A stretch of DNA of 64,000 nt from Rotaria socialis (GCA_905331475.1 CAJNYU010000690.1:1-64000), one strand, 5' to 3'; counted from the stretch's first letter, positions 23,600 to 43,609 are shown. Numbers and translations are program-made. The notes: generated from the sequence alone by a model not told the origin.

Positions 23600-26500
23600 A
23601 TGCTCTCGATTAAAATAAATTCGTCGCAAGAATCATCCCCAAATGATGAACCGTTAAATATTAATTTTAATGATCGCATTAATTCTCTTAATCTTTCACT
23701 TATGCATCACCTAGAATCATTGCCAAATACGAATTTGTCTCTCGAGCAAATTTTTCATCGTATTCCGGTTATATTTCGATTTCTTCATAAAAGTCTTCAA
23801 TCTCAACAGAAATTTTCCAATGAATATCATTATCTATCTGATACTATCCAAAATATGATTTCCATTTTTTCACAATATGTTCATGATCGACATGTTCACG
23901 AAAATGAACTTTTCGCTCTGAAAGAGAAAATCACACAACTTATTGGACAAATCGGTTATACACAATATAGTTTAGAACAATATTGGACAATTATTTATAG
24001 TCTAGAACATGAAATTGAACGATTACAAATGCTTCTGCAAAATCCACAGGTCTTACAAGTTAATCTACAGAAATTTCAAGCGCTTCAAGAAACACAAAAG
24101 ATTCATTTAGATCGATTTATTAAGGGAAATGAAAAACTAAAAATTTTAATTAAAAAACAGAAAAATTCCGTTGAATTAATACAAACACAAATTGAAACTG
24201 ATCTTGAAGAATTACAACGATTAAAACCAATATTAGATAGAGTCAAAGCAGAAGAGAAAGATGTTAATAATCATCGGTCACAAATAGGTTTGTCTTTTAA
24301 AAATAATCATCAAATTAACGACGCCTCGTTTCTAGAAAAACAAAATTTACACCTGCAAACTATTATTGAAACAACTAAAAATATGGAACATGAATACAAT
24401 GATCGAATGAAAACAACACAAAATCAATATGATCTTGTACAAAAACAATTTAACGATTTAAAAAATAATTATAATCAAAATAATCAAAATCTATTATCAA
24501 TTCAAGCAAATGAAACAAATGTACAGTAAAAAATCTCTATATGGAGCACCTTCTTATAGTGGATAATAGGCACTCAAAACCGGGATCTTCTAAGGTTCTG
24601 TCACTCATAAACTGAACAAAACAAAATCAGTCTTAGATATTTTCATTCTCCATTTGACCCTGAGATCAGTATTAATAGAGTTTTGTTTGCTGTTCGATGT
24701 TCTTACATAGTTTGAGTTCTACTCAATCAATGAACTTTTTAGCATGACTTCACTCGTAATACATAAGGGAAGAAACGACCGAGCAAGAACCTGCTCTTAG
24801 GAAAAAAATACCTAGTGCTATGTGCATTGAGCTATAAAGAACAGTCCTAAAACGAATAAGAAAAAGTATTAGAATTACATGGGGCATGTAAAATGCGTAG
24901 TGTAATTATCGTGTTGCTTTGCTTTTGAACAGTTAGTAACATAAAATCCTGTCAAGTTATGTCTCTCTTCTTCTGATCAATAATACTTAAATAGTATTAT
25001 ATAGATATTCGAGAGCGGTTTAACGCGCGATGATTTCATTTCATATTTTTAACTTTTTTTATCAAATTAGATAAAACAAGAAATTGAAAATGTTAAAAAT
25101 CAAATCAATGCAGGTTCGAACTAAATTTTTATTGAACCCATCAAACAAAAACGATTGAATTTTCTATAGAACAAACTCGTTCGATGGGTTATCGTGATAA
25201 AATACAAAATCTACAGCATCAAACACATGAATTCGAACTCGTGAAACGTCATGAAAATAATATAATTAAATCCGAAGAGCATAAGAATATAAGATTAGAA
25301 CGTAAACAATTAATGCTTCGGCACAATCGGCTAAAACTTGATAATCATATTCAGTATCTAACCGAACAATTAAATCATATAATTAAAAAGAATCAAACCA
25401 ATGAACATATTATTACGATAAATAATATTCACCTTAAAGATCAACAAAATAAGATAACAACAATAAAAATCGCTTTAAGAAAGTTTATTCATTTAAATAA
25501 TAATTTCGAAAAGATTTTACAAGAAAATCGATTTATTCGAATAGATGAACAAGAAAAACTTCGTTCAATTAAACAAATATCATTTCAAAAACGAAAACAA
25601 CTGATTACACATCGGAAGCGTCTTCATATTTTATCTACTAATGAACATAATTTAATCGATAAAACGATTCGGAATTCATTTGAAATTATCCGATTAAATA
25701 GTATTTTTCATAATATTAATAGTACAGAAAAAGTAGAACATTTTTTTCCTTCGTTTCCATAATGAAAACAAATATACTTTTCAATGTTCTAGTATTTTCA
25801 ATCGATGGTACGAAATAAAAAAACGGAACTTATGAAGTAAAATTAAGCGAAAAATCCAATCGTTTGATTTGAAATTTCCTAAAAATTTAGACGTGAAAAA
25901 GAACGTACTTCACTAAGTCATTATCTTCGTGATCATAATGATCGAACTCATTTTCTCAGTAAAAAACATCAATTAATTGAAAATGAACTCGCGAGTAAAA
26001 TTGATCATTATCAATTACTCGATAATAATTTACTAAAACAAAACTATACTCAAATTATTATATCGAACCGAAAGCAACATGTCATTTATTTGTATAAACA
26101 AAAATTGCAAATCTTAAATGGTCTTGATACAAAAAATAATCAATTAGAATCATTATCTGATAATGAAACGCATCGTATTATAAACAAAACTCATGAAAAC
26201 GAACAATTAAAATTAAATATTCATAATCTTAAACAACAAATAGCAAATACAATAAGTAAAAATAAACGTCATTTAGATGAATATTCATTATTGGATGAAA
26301 AAATTCGTTTATATACACAATTAGATGATATTTATAATCAGCAGCAACAACAATGTTCATTTCATATAGATCAATTTTCTCGTCGTATCTTACATTTACA
26401 ACAAGAGAATAAACAATTATTGACTAGTCTGCAAAACGTACGAAAAGAAGCTATAGTTACTACAACCTATCAGCATAGTAAAGTGTTGAAAAATGATGAT

Positions 26501-26862
26501 TTGCATCGCATCTTATCTTATCGACCATTAATTGGCCGCGACAGTCCAACACGTGTTCATACTGATAAAGCATTAGAAAACTATTCAACATTGACAAAAA
26601 GATATTCGCAAATTATTCATGAATGTGTGCAATGGCGAGAAAAACTTGCATGGATTAATCAACTTTATTCTGTAAGTTACCAATAGATTTTTTACGAGGT
26701 AACAAAGCGTTTCCTATTTGTTACTAGACAAAAATCGAACAAATTCATCAGCAAACGATATCGTTTTCGACAAATCATAACATGATCTTACGATATAAAA
26801 TAGATTCGAAAATAAAAAAATGTAAAGCAAGAAAAGCTGAATCTCGTTTGCGAACGCATTGA
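23600..26862 (+). CDS. Long coiled-coil protein, unidentified (possibly ciliary/centrosomal)
   Basis: Five exons, 23600-24520, 25071-25113, 25170-25752, 25891-26671 and 26728-26862, add to 820 residues in phase. The donor at 24521 (gtacag) and especially at 25753 (gtttcc) are weak, but they are the only choices that keep the frame. The start is the first ATG (residues MLSIKINSSQ). Composition is Gln/Lys/Glu/Asn/Ile rich with almost continuous heptad-like patterns, no signal peptide, no transmembrane helix, and few Gly or Pro. The C-terminus has a less helical patch (RILSYRPLIGRDSPTR). Such proteins are common among ciliary docking and centrosomal factors (CCDC/CFAP), but no family-defining motif was recognised. 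Intron 1 (550 bp) is unusually long for this window. Confidence 0.75.
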
Positions 26863-29083
26863 TTTATATTCATGAATGTCAACCAATAATTCATCTAATC
26901 TATCTTGAAATTCTTTCAAGTTCAAAGCCCTCATTTTTGTTTTTGCATGAAAACCTTAGGCCGCTCATTGAGAAATAATATTTAGGGCAACACGTCAAAT
27001 GGTCATGTTCGCTTACTGCCATGTCACGTTGAATACACCAGCTCTTGTCCGATCACTGAATGATCAACTGACTGATGTGAATGGGTCATTACAGTATTTC
27101 TAAAATGAATTCACTTATGCACTTGTCTAGTTGACTTTTAAATCTGGGGGAAATAAAAACCTAATTATACACAAAAAATAGGCGTAGCTCACAATATTTT
27201 CTATAATAGTTTCGTTCTGGCGCTTCTACTTTTTAAAGTCTCTTAGTGTCCTTCACCACCGACATCACAGATATTCTTCGTTTCATTGACTCTGTTGAAA
27301 TAAAATGGGTAAGCAACAATAGCAAGCAGGCCAATAGAATGATATTCTTACACATATCACCCAGGCCAATGATTCCGGAGAACGGATACTGCGGGAACCG
27401 GCAGGAAAATACGGGAAAAACCACCATATCCTGCCTGAAAGCACAGGAAATCGCTGGGAATTCACAGGAAAAATTCCGACGGCAATACTGCTTCCACGTT
27501 CCAGTGTTTTCCTGCCGTTCTCCGCCGTACGAGCCCGACCTGGCTTGTTGATTTTTCTACTGTAAATTGTTGTTCAAAATTCGGATAAGAAAACCAGTCA
27601 AAATGAAACTCTTTTTCTCAATAAAACATAGATGAATATACAATGAGAACAGTTTCTAATGAATTGTAATCTAGTTGATACGTTTTCATGATATATAATT
27701 GTTTTCTTACGATTTGTATAACTCGAACAGTATCCCATGGTATTTTAACTTTCTAATGCTGTGCGCTGGAAAATGCGAGTTCATTCGAAAAATTTCTCTC
27801 ATGAGACAATTTTTTAACTGTGAAATCATTTTGAGATTAGAAAAATTCGATATTTATTAAAAATAGATGAAAACATCTGGTTTGCTTTTTTTTTGAAATT
27901 TTCACGTATTGAGTAGTGTTGTACTCAATGTTTGTCTCTATGAGCACAAAATCACTATCAATCTAAACAATTAAATTTAGAATTAGAGCAAAGAAGATGA
28001 AATGGATGACAATAATAGTCCCTAGAGTAAAGCCGTTCGACAGTTGGGACGTTTTTTTCTATCAGCGATGATTTATTTGATAAATTACGATCATCACGAT
28101 ACATTTCGTCCGTAACATAAAACATGCTGAGAACGATGCCCGATTTTTTTGCGAGATATATCATGCACTATTGCAACTTTCCTTTTATTTGATTGTTTAT
28201 ATTGTCGTACAAAATATGCAATAAGGCAAAAAGTATTATGTGCACAAGATTGTTTGATTCGATGCATATAAGTTTTTGAAGAGACTACTGATAAAGTTGT
28301 TTTTGATATCTTGTTGCATTGTACGTTACTAATCATACTAATGAAATTCATCATTTACTGTCGGAAATTCTATTATTGAATAATCAAAAAAAAAGTAAAC
28401 AATGTGAAGCGTTTTCTAATATTTAAAAATTTAACAATATATGCGTGTATTTAGATTGATTTTCCTTCGTACTATTTGTCTACTGGTTTTCCTAGGAAAA
28501 TCAATTTTAAGAACATAAAAGTGGAATCGGAAATGGAAGCAAAAGTATGGAATTTAACATTGGCATTTATTTATGATCTATCAATAGACATATGAGACGG
28601 CTTAGAAGCTTACTAATTATAGCTACCGAAAGTATGGCTATTGAATACATTTCTCAATAGAGGAATTTATCGCCAAATTCAAGGATATCGCTTGATTGCG
28701 GGCATATTTTCAGTTCTCGCCCACACTGACGACCTTTTAATGGGTTCTACATATGTTCTCGACTAACAAAAGATGAATTTCGATTTATATTACATGACTT
28801 CTCCGAATAGAAGACAGGAGCGTATGTCTAATGTACATATGGATTATCAATTCATATCATAACATGCATTATAAACATACATCTCAGTGTCCTGATAAAT
28901 CGCAAGGGGACGTCCTTTGCAAATAATTATTTCGCTGGAATCCTGACAAGCGCTGCGATGTATGATTATAAATCATTCAGTTATCAACATAAACACTACT
29001 TATGTAAATTAATTTTAGACTTCGCTGATGAGATGTGCTGCCGGTATGCAATTTTTTAGTTCCTCCATAATTATATCATATAG
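26863..29083. other. No convincing gene; one GC-richer inverted-repeat element
   Basis: The open frames here are short and lack domains. The only structured segment is the inverted repeat at about 27387-27529, described separately. Locally higher GC at 27360-27540 marks it as foreign to its surroundings. Confidence 0.4.
27387..27529. repeat. MITE-like inverted repeat with elevated GC
   Basis: The left arm at 27387-27412 (tactgcgggaaccggcagga...) pairs imperfectly with the right arm at 27504-27529 (reverse complement of cctgccgttctccgccgta). Internal copies of 'aggaaa' and 'cgggaa' occur between the arms. No coding sequence or clear target duplication. Confidence 0.45.
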
Positions 29084-29299
29084 ATAAAAGAAAAATTAGA
29101 AAACATTCGCCATCATTGTCTTATCGACAAAGGCATGCTTACATGTTTTCCACCTCCATTATGTGTCAATGTGCCACAAAGTCAATTTTTCTGTTCTATT
29201 CATAATCAGAATGCTATCGCCACGTACATTCTACTTCACAATCCAACAGTAAAAAGAAAAGAGGAAGAATGCGAACAATCAGAAACAACAGCCGTATAA
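29084..29299 (+). CDS. Possible terminal exon of an unrecognised gene (72 codons)
   Basis: A pyrimidine-poor but legitimate AG (catatag) at 29083 opens a frame, beginning IKEKLENIRHHC, that runs 72 codons to TAA at 29297-29299. The composition is protein-like, with FPPPLCVNVPQ and a charged tail KRKEEECEQ. No in-phase upstream exon could be joined, so it may be a fragment or a fortuitous frame. Confidence 0.25.
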   Translation: MKEKLENIRHHCLIDKGMLTCFPPPLCVNVPQSQFFCSIHNQNAIATYILLHNPTVKRKEEECEQSETTAV

Positions 29300-30392
29300 T
29301 CTACATATGTATATATTGGTAGTTCGTCAGTGATTATTCTAATTAGCGCACATTAAACTTTGAGAAAAATCTATGAAATAATAAATTGATAAAAAAGATT
29401 TGTTAGACTCATAGAAATTTCTTGATTTTATTATTTGACACTTGTTTTTACAAATGATTCCAAAATATTCATTTTTGAGAAACAACTTAATGCTTCTGGT
29501 ATGTTTTGCAAACAATCGGTGGTCTTACCCGTTTCATCATTAAATAATGAGTATCAAGCGAGTTGCTTGTATATGACTCATTTGGTTTATTAGTAAGGAT
29601 AATGTTTTCATAAAAAAATTCTTCCTTTCAAATAAATGCAAACACGTCAATATGTACTAATTTTATACTATCGATAGAATCAGAACGGTAATAAATTTAT
29701 AGAATAAGACTTCATAAAGTGTAAATTATGACCGATAATGTTATCAGTGATCATTATATAGAAACGTTTATCAAATCAATTCATTTTTGAAAGACACTCG
29801 TTTTTCTTATTGAAATATTTTCCCCTACAGTAACATGTTTTGAAAGGTTGCTGCGTATCGCATAAGGTTTTCGTCCTTGAAAGATATCATCATAATTGAA
29901 CAACTATGACTATCAGTTATAAATAAAAGAGATAAAAATCCTGGAAAAATTATAGACCAGACATCAGAGGCTACATCTTTCAATGTTAGAAGAGTGTCAA
30001 ATTATATTCTTTATCACATGTTTCTGTAAGCTATCACCTAGAGAATCATTAATAAAGAATGCAATTATGAATAGATTTTCTTTGAAAATAAAAAGGAACG
30101 GTTGATTCTGGAACAATGATTTTCCTAGAAGAACTTTGAAACATCCAACAGCAAAGACAGATGACAATTCGTTAAAGAAAATGTTTCGAGAAAATTAACG
30201 TCTGTTGAAGAGCTTGGCATCATTATTATAATGCTCCTCTGTAATATATTAAACTATTGAGCTTTTTCCTTTATTAGATTATTTTTTATGAATAAAATTT
30301 ATCATTTTACTTTGAGAAATAAATCAATATCTTTTTGTTATTTTATTTTATTTTATTTTAATGACAGAATCAATGAAGACAAAGAAAATATA
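29300..30392. other. No gene seen
   Basis: AT-rich sequence with a (TTTTA)n tract near 30338-30361. Probably holds the 3' flank of the mGluR gene, which ends at 30393 on the minus strand. Confidence 0.45.
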
Positions 30393-36249
<5,857 letters not shown>

Positions 36250-36276
36250 ACATATGCTCTTGATCTGGCTCTCTAA

Positions 36277-36310
<34 letters not shown>

Positions 36311-39300
36311 CTTGCGCTAGCGCTCTCGTATTTATCTTCACCAAGTCAGATTGAAACTCAAATAAATTCTTTCAAGAAAATATTTGAGAAAGAAACCGCT
36401 CGAGCATTTACGATGAGACGCATATTGGTTGTCAAAAAAATGGAATTGAGTAAACTTGTCGACGCCAGACAGGCAAACGAGCGGCAATGATGATAATAAG
36501 AGACGGCGATCGACTTTCTCTCTCTCTTTCTTCTCTCAGCTCTGTCTCTTTTTTTCGTCTCCTCCTCCTCGTCGTCTCTCTTTCTGTGCCGTTATTATCG
36601 AGCTTGAACACAACAATCACCCTCGCTTGGTTGCTCACGTAGATATATGACGAAAGAGAAGTAGAAGGAAAAGAGCTAGCAAACTATGTCGAGAGAGGGA
36701 GAAAAGAAGAAGAAAAAAAAGGAAAAGGTGAAAAATTCTAAAAGAATAACAAGATTTCTTTACTTTTGTTTCTGCTCTGTTATTGATAAGCAAACGAGAT
36801 ACTCAAGTAAAACTCATCCTTACTAATTATACTTGCCTTATCATCATCACAGTCAATGACGCCCTTTTTTTTGCGCTGTTTTTTGGTGTACACTTCAGCG
36901 ATCATCTTTTAGTTAGTAATTGTTATCAAGCAGGTGCAATTTTCCTATAGTTAACATATAATTTTAATTCGAGTTCTTATTTTCACTCACTCAATATAAG
37001 AGGATATGTTAATCACATTTTATCCTCATTTCTTTCAAGTGTTCTTTTTATTAAGAGAAAAAACAACTAGTGACTCATTGTACAGTCCAACGTCATTCAA
37101 AGGATTGTGAAATGAAAAATAAAAAATCTCATTTACCATTCTCTCATTTTCAAATAGCTTATTAATTATGGAAATCGGATATTAAACGAATGGATTCAAA
37201 GGAAATATATGAACAGAATAGAAAACCGAAACATGACTTTTGTGGAAAAGTTCTCTCTCGAAGATAAATAATTACCAGAAATGAATAAAATCATGAAACG
37301 GAAAACATCTCAGAATGTAAGAGGATAGATAAGAGCCTGTGCTTTTTGTTTGAGGTCAGGAAAAATCTTTTGGTTTCCTCCTTCTTTATTTTTTGGATTA
37401 TGAAAGAAATTTTCGACGAGTATATAGGCATGCTAAATGATTTCGAGTGGCCTATTCAATAAATGCCAGTACTGAGCCTTTTGATTAAAATATACTAGAA
37501 GAAGATTCTCTGGATTTTTTTCTTCTTTGTTCGACCGATATTTTCGAGAGACAAATATATAATATATATCGATGTAAGTCATAATAAAAGGGAAGAAAAA
37601 GTAGAACAAGAAGTTTTTCTTCTTTTTCTTCTTTTTTTTTATAATGGAAGTATTTGTGTAATGCCTATTGAATAGTTGTTTGAGCAGTGATCAAAAAAGT
37701 CAATAAATTGATTATGAACATGGGTTTGATTGAATTTTTAGGTTGAAGATAATTATATTCGGGCTATTCATTTATTTGACAAATAATGTTTCTCTGTTTA
37801 GTTTAAAAGGACTGCATCAATACAAATAATTTGGGTTTGTCTTATATAAGAAATGATCAAATTTTATTGAGAAATATTTATTTTGTTACAATAGAAATAC
37901 ACTTCCGGTACCTGTAGTAATATGACAGAACTAGTATTCTTTTCTCTCTTTTCTTTTTGTCTCAACACTTCATTAAAGAAGAGTGGATTGATTATTTATA
38001 GGCACTTATGCCAAAATATTATGAAATGTTCTTTTATTAAATGAAGGATATCATAGAACTAATGTAAGTCGATGACATCGAGCTACACACGTTGGCCAAA
38101 GAAATATTGCTCACGTTATATGAAAATCACATATTACTATAAAAAGAAAAGAAAAGAGAAGAATAGAAAAGGGAGATCGCTGCTATGCTAAGAATTTTCT
38201 TTCCTGTTTGCTGACATTCATGATTGCAACCAATCTTATTGAATGAAATAGCTTTTCAATCTTTTAAGGTCCGCTTTCTCTTATATTTTCATCGATTTAA
38301 TCAAATACTTTTTGCATGTTTGCAATAATTTAGTTCTTTTAATGGTTCTGCTCTATATTTTTTCTCCAAACAAATTTTCAAAATAAATATAGCTAAAGCG
38401 TATGTGAATTCGCATTTTAAGGCAAAAGAAAAGATTTTATTAAAAAACGCACACGTATTACTGTGCCACGAAACAATAGAAGACATTCTTTTGTTCAAAC
38501 GGTCGACATTAATTCACATGGTTTACTTTTATAAACACACGATTATATTCACGAAAAACAAATTGAAATCGATTCCCAATGCTGCGAAAAATATTTCGAT
38601 ATGTGAAGGATGATGAATTTGTTTTTTTACAATCTAAATACGATGTTTTTGTAATCGTGCTTTTTCACGCTTGACCACTCATTTCTATTGGATATCCAAA
38701 ATCGGTCTGGTTATTGCAATTTTTAATCTCGTTTCTCACCTGCTGCATAGAGAGACGTACGGACCTTCGAAGGGAGATGCAAAAATCGTTGAGAAAACAG
38801 CAACATGGGAAGAAATCAATCTCGAGGAAGATGCAACCGCGACGCCCTCATCTAAATCTCCTACTCATCTACGCATCTTTTTTGTTTATAACATTATGTC
38901 CTTGAAAATACTATCTTGACAAGTCTGTTGTCGTTCTTTTTTATCCATTTGCATAATGATAACAAGAGATAATCGTTTCTGACTTTCATTAAATAGGCAA
39001 TCTAGAATCGTCTTTTTTTAACAATCGTTTCCACTAAGTCAGAGCAAAGCCGACTTGACTAGCTTTCTTTCAACTCTAGTTCATCATATTTTGTATTTCT
39101 TGTTATATTATCATATCGATTTACTTTCTCGAACTATGTAACTGTTTAGAAATTCAAATGAATCCATATCGATGTTACAAATAAAAATCGATTTAATTCA
39201 ACTATATAATCACGAACGACATTCGAATGTTTCCTTAAATTTTGGAAACTTGAACGCTAATGTAATTTTTATTTTCTCTAATATTAAGAAAACATACTGA

Positions 39301-41025
39301 TTGCAAAAGAAATCAGATAAACAAATATTGACTATAGAGAACTTGTTCTTGTTAAAAACCTTGTGCACGCTGAAAACGATAGAAATAATTATGAATAAGA
39401 TTGAATTGATGATGTTTATGAATAGCAAATGCACTTCAAAATATTTTCCCTGATTAGCAATCAGACATCTTTATTTTTCAATATTTCCTCATGCTCAAAT
39501 GCTTGTGCATCATCGGATTGTAAAGGAGACATCCTTTTGATCAAATATAAATGATATAATTATAGATAGTTAATTGAAAAATGAATGGCTTACTCCTTTG
39601 AATCATTCATGAAACGATCGATGATTGATTAATTTTTAAAAATCTTATCAATAACTAGTGCAAGATTCATGAAGAGGAAACTTTATGAAACATTATCATC
39701 GTCACGAAACCCTCATTAGTCGTGCCGATTAGCAGTTAGAAAAACAATATTCTCAAGTTCCAGATAATGATCCAGATTATTTATAATTATAATTAATAGA
39801 GAACAAAATAGGAATCATTGAAAATTGATAAAGAAAATGCTCATATCCTGTTGTTTGCTCTCTATAAGTTGAGAAGTATAGAAAAACTTCTAAATAATGT
39901 CTGAGTATTGTTTGCATAGTTCTAGATCTTCTGAGCAAATTAAATTTAATAATGAAATAATTTGATTAATAGATGTCATATTTTTTTTATCGAACACTAC
40001 TGATCTAATGTGTACTCGCATTCCTAATGAAGAAGATTCTTTTTTTTTTATTGTATCCAGGTTCATTTCAGCTTGTTCATTTTCAATGATATTTTAATGT
40101 CATTCTTTAATAATTCTATATGTCATGAAAAGAATACTAGAAAAGATCCGCCTTTTGAACAGTATCATGTTCTTGCATTTCCTTTTTCTTTCTATTCTAA
40201 AGATTCATACAGCTAAAACATGACTTAGACAAAACGAGCCTATCTTAGAATAGCTTTCCCTCTAAAAGAGCATGTAGTCACATAGATTTCTAATCATAAA
40301 AAATGAATTAGAGAATGAAATAAAGCATTATATTTTAGACGTATCTATCGGAACAGGCAATAGCAGATTTTGCATTTCTATGAAATTCTCGAAACAACAA
40401 ACGTTTATCATTGATAATTTGCTTTGCTATACCCTATCAAATAAATATTAATCTAAGCTGATAGGATTGGCATAAGCTTCATTTCATGTCATCCGAAATA
40501 TAGAGAAGCTATGCGAGTTATGAGGATCTAATTATAAAATCACATGGCTATGAGCTGTTAATATTGTATAATCTAAATTCATCGATAAGTTAATCAGAAA
40601 CAGATAGTCTTTTCACTCATAATTTCTCTGATTGTGATGCCATATTAAGGAAATATTTATGAGATCATTTACGACTGAAATCTATCTATTGTTTAAGTAT
40701 TAATGAAGATGACTGTCACGGATCAAATTTGAATGACTATCAATATATTACCAACAGAATGGAGCGACCTGCGTCGGCAGGCATGAGAACATTCTTCAGA
40801 TTAAATATTGCGTTAAAAGAAAAAATTTCCAATGATTATATTTACTACGATATTCGATAGTGCATGTCAAAACGATGAAAATTGGACTCGAGAATTTTCT
40901 TATCGGAGAAAATTTTTCATCTTTGTAAAGTTTATATATTTTTTATTTCTAAAAGAAAATGGATATCAAGTCATCTGCTAATTATTATTAGAATTATTTA
41001 CATAAAAAAAAGAAGAAAAAAAACT
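36250..41025. other. 4.8 kb without a supported gene
   Basis: The first part holds (CT)n tracts (about 36270-36310) and pyrimidine-rich DNA (36510-36590) next to the mGluR 5' end, probably promoter or 5' UTR sequence of that gene. Open frames at 36254, 38404 and 38671 are repeat-driven or lack domains. From 38.9 to 41.0 kb nothing structured was seen. The region may carry regulatory sequence for the flanking mGluR and Wnt genes. Confidence 0.4.
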
Positions 41026-42196
41026 TTATAAACAAATCATTCGTGCAATTTTCTTCTGACAGGGTTTACATTCAACGTTTGCAATATTCCACGAAAAGTA
41101 ACATTGACAATTTTCAATAAGCTTCAGTTCAGTTTGCATTTCATAGCCTTTATTACAACAAACTTGTTCACATACTTCTTTACTAAAGCATTCTCGGCCT
41201 TTTTGTGCACTTTGATAATCAATAAATGTATTTGGACGACAATAATTTATTGATTTTCGTGCATAGAATAGTTGATTTTTATTTTCCAAGTTCATGTAAT
41301 CTATTGCTTCTATGTAACGAGCTTTTTTATATATGTTAGTATATATCTCAGAACTAATGTCTGTTAATTGTGCTGGTCGTAATCGACATATTTGCAATTC
41401 ACACGAACCACTGACACCGTGACAATGACATTCTTTCTTCATCATATTTTTAACAATCTATTTAAAATAATAAAAATTAACGATCCTCTTTTTTGCTACC
41501 GATTATTCGATATATTTTACCTGTCGGCCAACTTCTTTATTTGCTTGATTAATTTTAAATAAAAATTTTTCTTGAAAGATTTTTGACATATTTGCGCCAT
41601 CCGTGATTAAATATGCTAATTGAAAACCAATGCTTGGATCTGTTTGACATAATTGCCGGTTATGTAAACATAAGCAAGTTGTATCATTAATTTGACCTTT
41701 AATACAAGCATTTATTAAGTTCAGTGTTAATGTTGCGCTTGCTAGTGTTGTATAAAATGAAGCCTCTTTTGATGCTAAAACGAAATGAAAATTATTCATT
41801 AAACGAACAAAGTAAATTGAATCGCACCTTGTCGTAAAAATCTTCGCAACGAAACTACTTTTGAACTTAATTGACAACCCCATGGATGGTCACGAAAATG
41901 ATATTGACATTGTTGACGAGTTTGAATATTTGCTTCATGTAGTATAATATGTAAATGAGGAATTTTCGAACATAGATAATCAGTATTTTCACCAATAAAT
42001 GGACGATAGGATTGACATGTTAAACCATGGATTAATTGAGTAGCTGGTGTTAGACCTAATAACCTAAAAGAAAAGCGAAAGAAAAATTTCCAATAGGAAA
42101 ATATTTTTCATTAATCATTATTTACATAAAATCACTTGGTAATGATTTTGCTGTTGTGATGATAATAAATGACAATAATACGATCAATGATGACAT
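41026..42196 (-). CDS. Wnt family secreted signalling protein (divergent)
   Basis: Four exons (minus): 42196-42126, 42063-41828, 41774-41521 and 41457-41026; 330 residues in phase. The signal peptide is SSLIVLLSFIIITTAKS. The lipid-thumb motif ECHCHGVSGSCE is intact, so the serine palmitoleoylated by Porcupine is present. The C-terminal knuckle retains the YCRPN, RECFSKEVCEQVCCNKGY and CQCYF patterns. I count 22 cysteines in the mature part, within the family range. It is divergent: the usual RRWNC is replaced by HPWGC, and the WGGCSDN segment is replaced by LCQTDPSIGF. The length is short for Wnt (usually 350-370). The subfamily cannot be assigned by eye. It should act as a secreted Frizzled ligand. 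Confidence 0.93.
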
Positions 42197-43609
42197 CGTA
42201 TTGATTTGATTCTATTGTGTCACTTGCTTTCTCTTTTTAAATCAAAATATTGATTTCGTCTCGCCAGTATGTTTTGTTTTTCTTCTAGTGGTCAATTGTA
42301 TTCAATCAAAGAATTTTGTTATTGTTACATCCCATTCTTTCACTCTCTCTCTCTTTCTCTCGTCTTTCTTTGGATCATAAACGTTATACATAAAAATAAA
42401 AATGTGCTGAGCGGCGATCAACCAAGAGAAAGGTGTCAAAACTAAACAGGTGTCAGATAGCCTTTTAATGTCCTTCAGAACGAATAACACCCATCTGTGA
42501 CCAAAACATGCCTCATTCTATCATCATATAAACATGAATATTATAGCTTTATAGCTTTAAACAATGAGAACATTATGTACATTGTAGACATTCCTTATAT
42601 TGTGTCAAGTTTGATAGTTGATCAAGCGGAAACGTGATCGCAATAAGTATCTATCAATACGCCTTTTTTTGGACAAGTAGAATATAAATTTTTGACAATA
42701 ATCAAGAACCCTGATTATTGTCAGAAATGGGCGGAGTGAGAATTTTTCGATCAATAATTTCTTCTTCATTTGACAAGCAACTAAGAATTTTTGCAGATAT
42801 ATTAAAAAGACTGGAAGCAATAGGACTAGTCTCTTCATTACAATATGATGAATTTAATAATATTTAGAAGAAGAAAAATAAAATTTTAGATTGTTGATCG
42901 GTGACCAACAGGCATCATTTATTCAATAGGAATAGACTGGTTCAATACCTGACTCGTTTTTGTTTTCATGATCATATAAGTGTTGGATGAAGTGAGAAAA
43001 CAAACGTTTTTGAACTATATAATTCGGTAGACAACAAAAGAAAAACAGATGCATATAAATACAATATGTGACAATAATCGAAATAACGCTCACTATTTCA
43101 CACAACCTTGATTCGATAGATTCTTTTGAAATGTTCTCTAAAATATGCGAATAAAAAACACTTATTTGATAATAGCATCAATAGAAATCGTAAGCACTGC
43201 AATTGATTTCTTCTTAGTTTTTCTTTTATGTGACGACATTAACATACTTCTAAAATTAAGACTTTTAGTCTCGACAAAAAAAATACATTTGACAGTTCAT
43301 TTACCTAATATCTTTTATAAAAATTGATGAAAAACAAAAAGAATAAATTCAATAGTCAATGCTGATAATGAATTGTTATAAACGCTCTTCAGTTTGTTTC
43401 TTTTTCTCGTTCTATACTATTGATTTTATGACTCTTTGATTTGTTGTGTCATAAGAAAAAATAAGTAAAAAATAGAAAAAAAGATGCAATTAAGATAAAA
43501 GAATAGGAAATGTTAGTTTGTTTTTTTTTGTAAAAAGAACCGAATATTTGATTTCTTTTCTTTTTCTTTCTTTCTTCTTTATACATCAATATAAAATATA
43601 TACATAAAC
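42197..43609. other. No gene seen
   Basis: A CT-rich tract near 42338-42370 lies upstream of the Wnt start and may be promoter or 5' UTR sequence. The remaining open frames are short and domain-free. The segment next to 43600 is the 3' flank of the following minus-strand gene. Confidence 0.4.

Noticed and set aside
24541..25060. Possible nested gene in the 550-bp intron 1 of the coiled-coil gene
   Set aside because: No frame longer than about 40 codons and no inverted repeats were seen in it.
25108..25122. GGTTCGAAC resembling a tRNA B box
   Set aside because: No A box or cloverleaf could be formed around it, and it coincides with a phase-consistent splice donor in the coiled-coil gene.
36254..36650. 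Open frames on both strands upstream of the mGluR gene
   Set aside because: They are produced by CT/GA-rich low-complexity tracts and have no domain or exon support.
38671..38919. 82-codon open frame with a hydrophobic start
   Set aside because: Two overlapping frames of similar length exist and nothing resembles a known protein; no exon signals.
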